Source: Fusobacteriota bacterium (GTDB lineage Bacteria > Fusobacteriota > Fusobacteriia > Fusobacteriales > Fusobacteriaceae). From it: a stretch of DNA of 6,300 nt. The notes under the pieces are model-generated. The model did not search any database. It worked only from the letters and a program-made list of their open reading frames with translations, and had not been told where the DNA came from. The stretch lies in contig QNYN01000096.1 in assembly GCA_003973585.1 (NCBI GenBank), positions 1 through 6,300 on the forward strand. Reading direction: 5' to 3'. Every line of letters begins with the position of its first letter. Positions within the stretch are counted from its first letter, which is position 1. Both the position numbers and the translations under genes were made by a program. Positions 5,702 to 6,300 of the stretch are shown here, one piece after another.

Positions 5702-6267
5702 TTATTTAAAATATAAATTTAATATATCTTTCATATTTTGAATTTCTTCTTCAGTTATTTTAGTAGAAGCACTTCTACCTTCTACTTCACTTGTATACTT
5801 TATTTCACCATATCCATTATTTACCATATTTTCTATGGCTTTTATCTCATCTGGTTTTAGTGGAAAAGCGATATATTCTTCTACAGAATCTACTAAATTT
5901 GATTTATCTCTCCAAAGAGCACTATTTAATTTTCTAACCATAAAATCTATATGAGTAGTTCCATTAGAAATAAGATCAAATCCATTCATATAGATCCATT
6001 CACTTCCCCTATATTTTAGAGCAAGGTATAAAGTCTTTTCATTGGTTTCTTTATTAATTTTTAAAACTAAAAAATGCTGATCTTCATAAACTGTATATTT
6101 TTGCTTTTTCTTTATATAAGTGATATTGTCCTCTTCTTTTATATATAAGGTTTTATCCTCTTTACTCTTATGAAACCCCTATCTATAGTACGAACATAAG
6201 CATTTTTAGAACAACTAACAAAGGTTAGTATAATTAATAAAAATATTAATTTTTTAAATTTTTTCAT
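5702..6267 (-). pseudogene. putative lipoprotein gene with a one-base frameshift
   Basis: The gene starts at ATG 6267-6265 after AGGAGG (6276-6271). The first frame encodes MKKFKKLIF, a hydrophobic stretch and TFVSC, a lipoprotein signal peptide with a slightly relaxed lipobox ending at Cys19, but it stops after 42 codons (TAA 6141-6139). From the GGGG run at 6179-6176 the -1 frame is open to the stop at 5704-5702. Joining the two frames there gives a 188-residue protein; the 566-base span is one base short of 189 codons. The second part has no usable start near its beginning; a Met at 5989 lies mid-protein without a ribosome binding site. The mature part is charged, with KYRGSEWIYMNGFDLISNG (85-103 of the joined protein), a strand pattern like small bacterial lipoproteins of unknown role. 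If expressed, it would be membrane-anchored. Mutation, sequencing error or recoding are all possible. Confidence 0.72.
6172..6178 (-). other. frame-break site matching a -1 slippery heptamer
   Basis: On the minus strand the zero-frame codons AGG GGT TTC (6180-6172) contain G GGT TTC, an X XXY YYZ heptamer in the correct phase. A -1 shift here would re-pair as GGG TTT and continue into the downstream open frame with CAT. One extra G in the preceding G run would give the same protein. I found only a weak 5-bp ATAAG/CTTAT pairing downstream, so no strong stimulator is evident. Positions and phase are directly seen; use as a recoding site is speculation. Confidence 0.4.
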
Positions 6268-6270
6268 ATT

Positions 6271-6276
6271 CCTCCT
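6271..6276 (-). promoter_or_regulatory. ribosome binding site of the lipoprotein gene
   Basis: A perfect AGGAGG on the minus strand lies only 3 bases before the ATG at 6267. The spacing is short, but the following signal peptide and lipobox strongly support this start. Confidence 0.65.
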
Positions 6277-6284
6277 AAATTGCT

Positions 6285-6290
6285 ATTATA
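6285..6290 (-). promoter_or_regulatory. possible -10 box for the minus-strand pair
   Basis: TATAAT on the minus strand, with a predicted start of transcription near 6278, would leave a leader of about 11 bases that just includes the AGGAGG. The -35 region would fall beyond the right edge at about 6308-6313, so this cannot be confirmed here. Confidence 0.35.
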
Positions 6291-6300
6291 AAAATTAAAG

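Noticed and set aside
5702..5989. Independent 95-residue protein starting at 5989
   Set aside because: The frame stays open far upstream with coherent protein sequence, the Met has no ribosome binding site, and the lipoprotein signal peptide in the neighbouring frame explains the true start.

Overview
The window is AT-rich, with codons ending mostly in A or T. It combines Gram-negative traits (an ADP-heptose/LPS gene and an apparent lipoprotein) with Clostridia-like base composition and strong AGGAGG-type ribosome binding sites. That mix suggests a Fusobacteriota genome, Fusobacterium or a close relative. This is inferred from gene content and composition, not from a marker gene.

Layout. Positions 1-500 hold the 3' part of a plus-strand HesA/MoeB/ThiF-type E1-like gene cut by the window edge. 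A 111-residue coiled-coil protein (516-851) follows 15 bases later. A good sigma70-type promoter (854-882) lies in the 113-base gap after it and probably starts a five-gene plus-strand run with gaps of 31 bases or less: rfaE2 (965-1438), tsaE (1466-1918), tsaB (1912-2607, overlapping tsaE by 7 bases), a ROK-family glucokinase with a GTG start (2629-3582), and a CoA-disulfide reductase/NADH oxidase-like flavoprotein (3614-4948). A perfect 12-bp hairpin with A- and T-tracts (4953-4980) ends this unit and works equally well on paper for the opposite strand.

On the minus strand, converging on the same terminator, is a two-gene set. The first is a small lipoprotein gene (6267 down to 5702) whose reading frame is broken by one base at a G run. 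The second is an intact 233-residue cytoplasmic protein of unknown function (5680 down to 4979), 21 bases downstream. A possible -10 box for this pair lies at 6285-6290.

The plus-strand genes are mostly housekeeping: activated heptose for the LPS core, two of the three bacterial proteins for the t6A tRNA modification (tsaD is not here), glucose phosphorylation, and thiol or oxygen handling. They look grouped as a transcription unit rather than as one pathway.

The most notable item is the broken lipoprotein frame. The break sits exactly on a correctly phased X XXY YYZ heptamer (G GGT TTC), so a mutation, a sequencing error, variable expression and -1 frameshifting all need to be separated. 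I see no convincing new multi-gene system, CRISPR array, mobile element, rRNA or tRNA.
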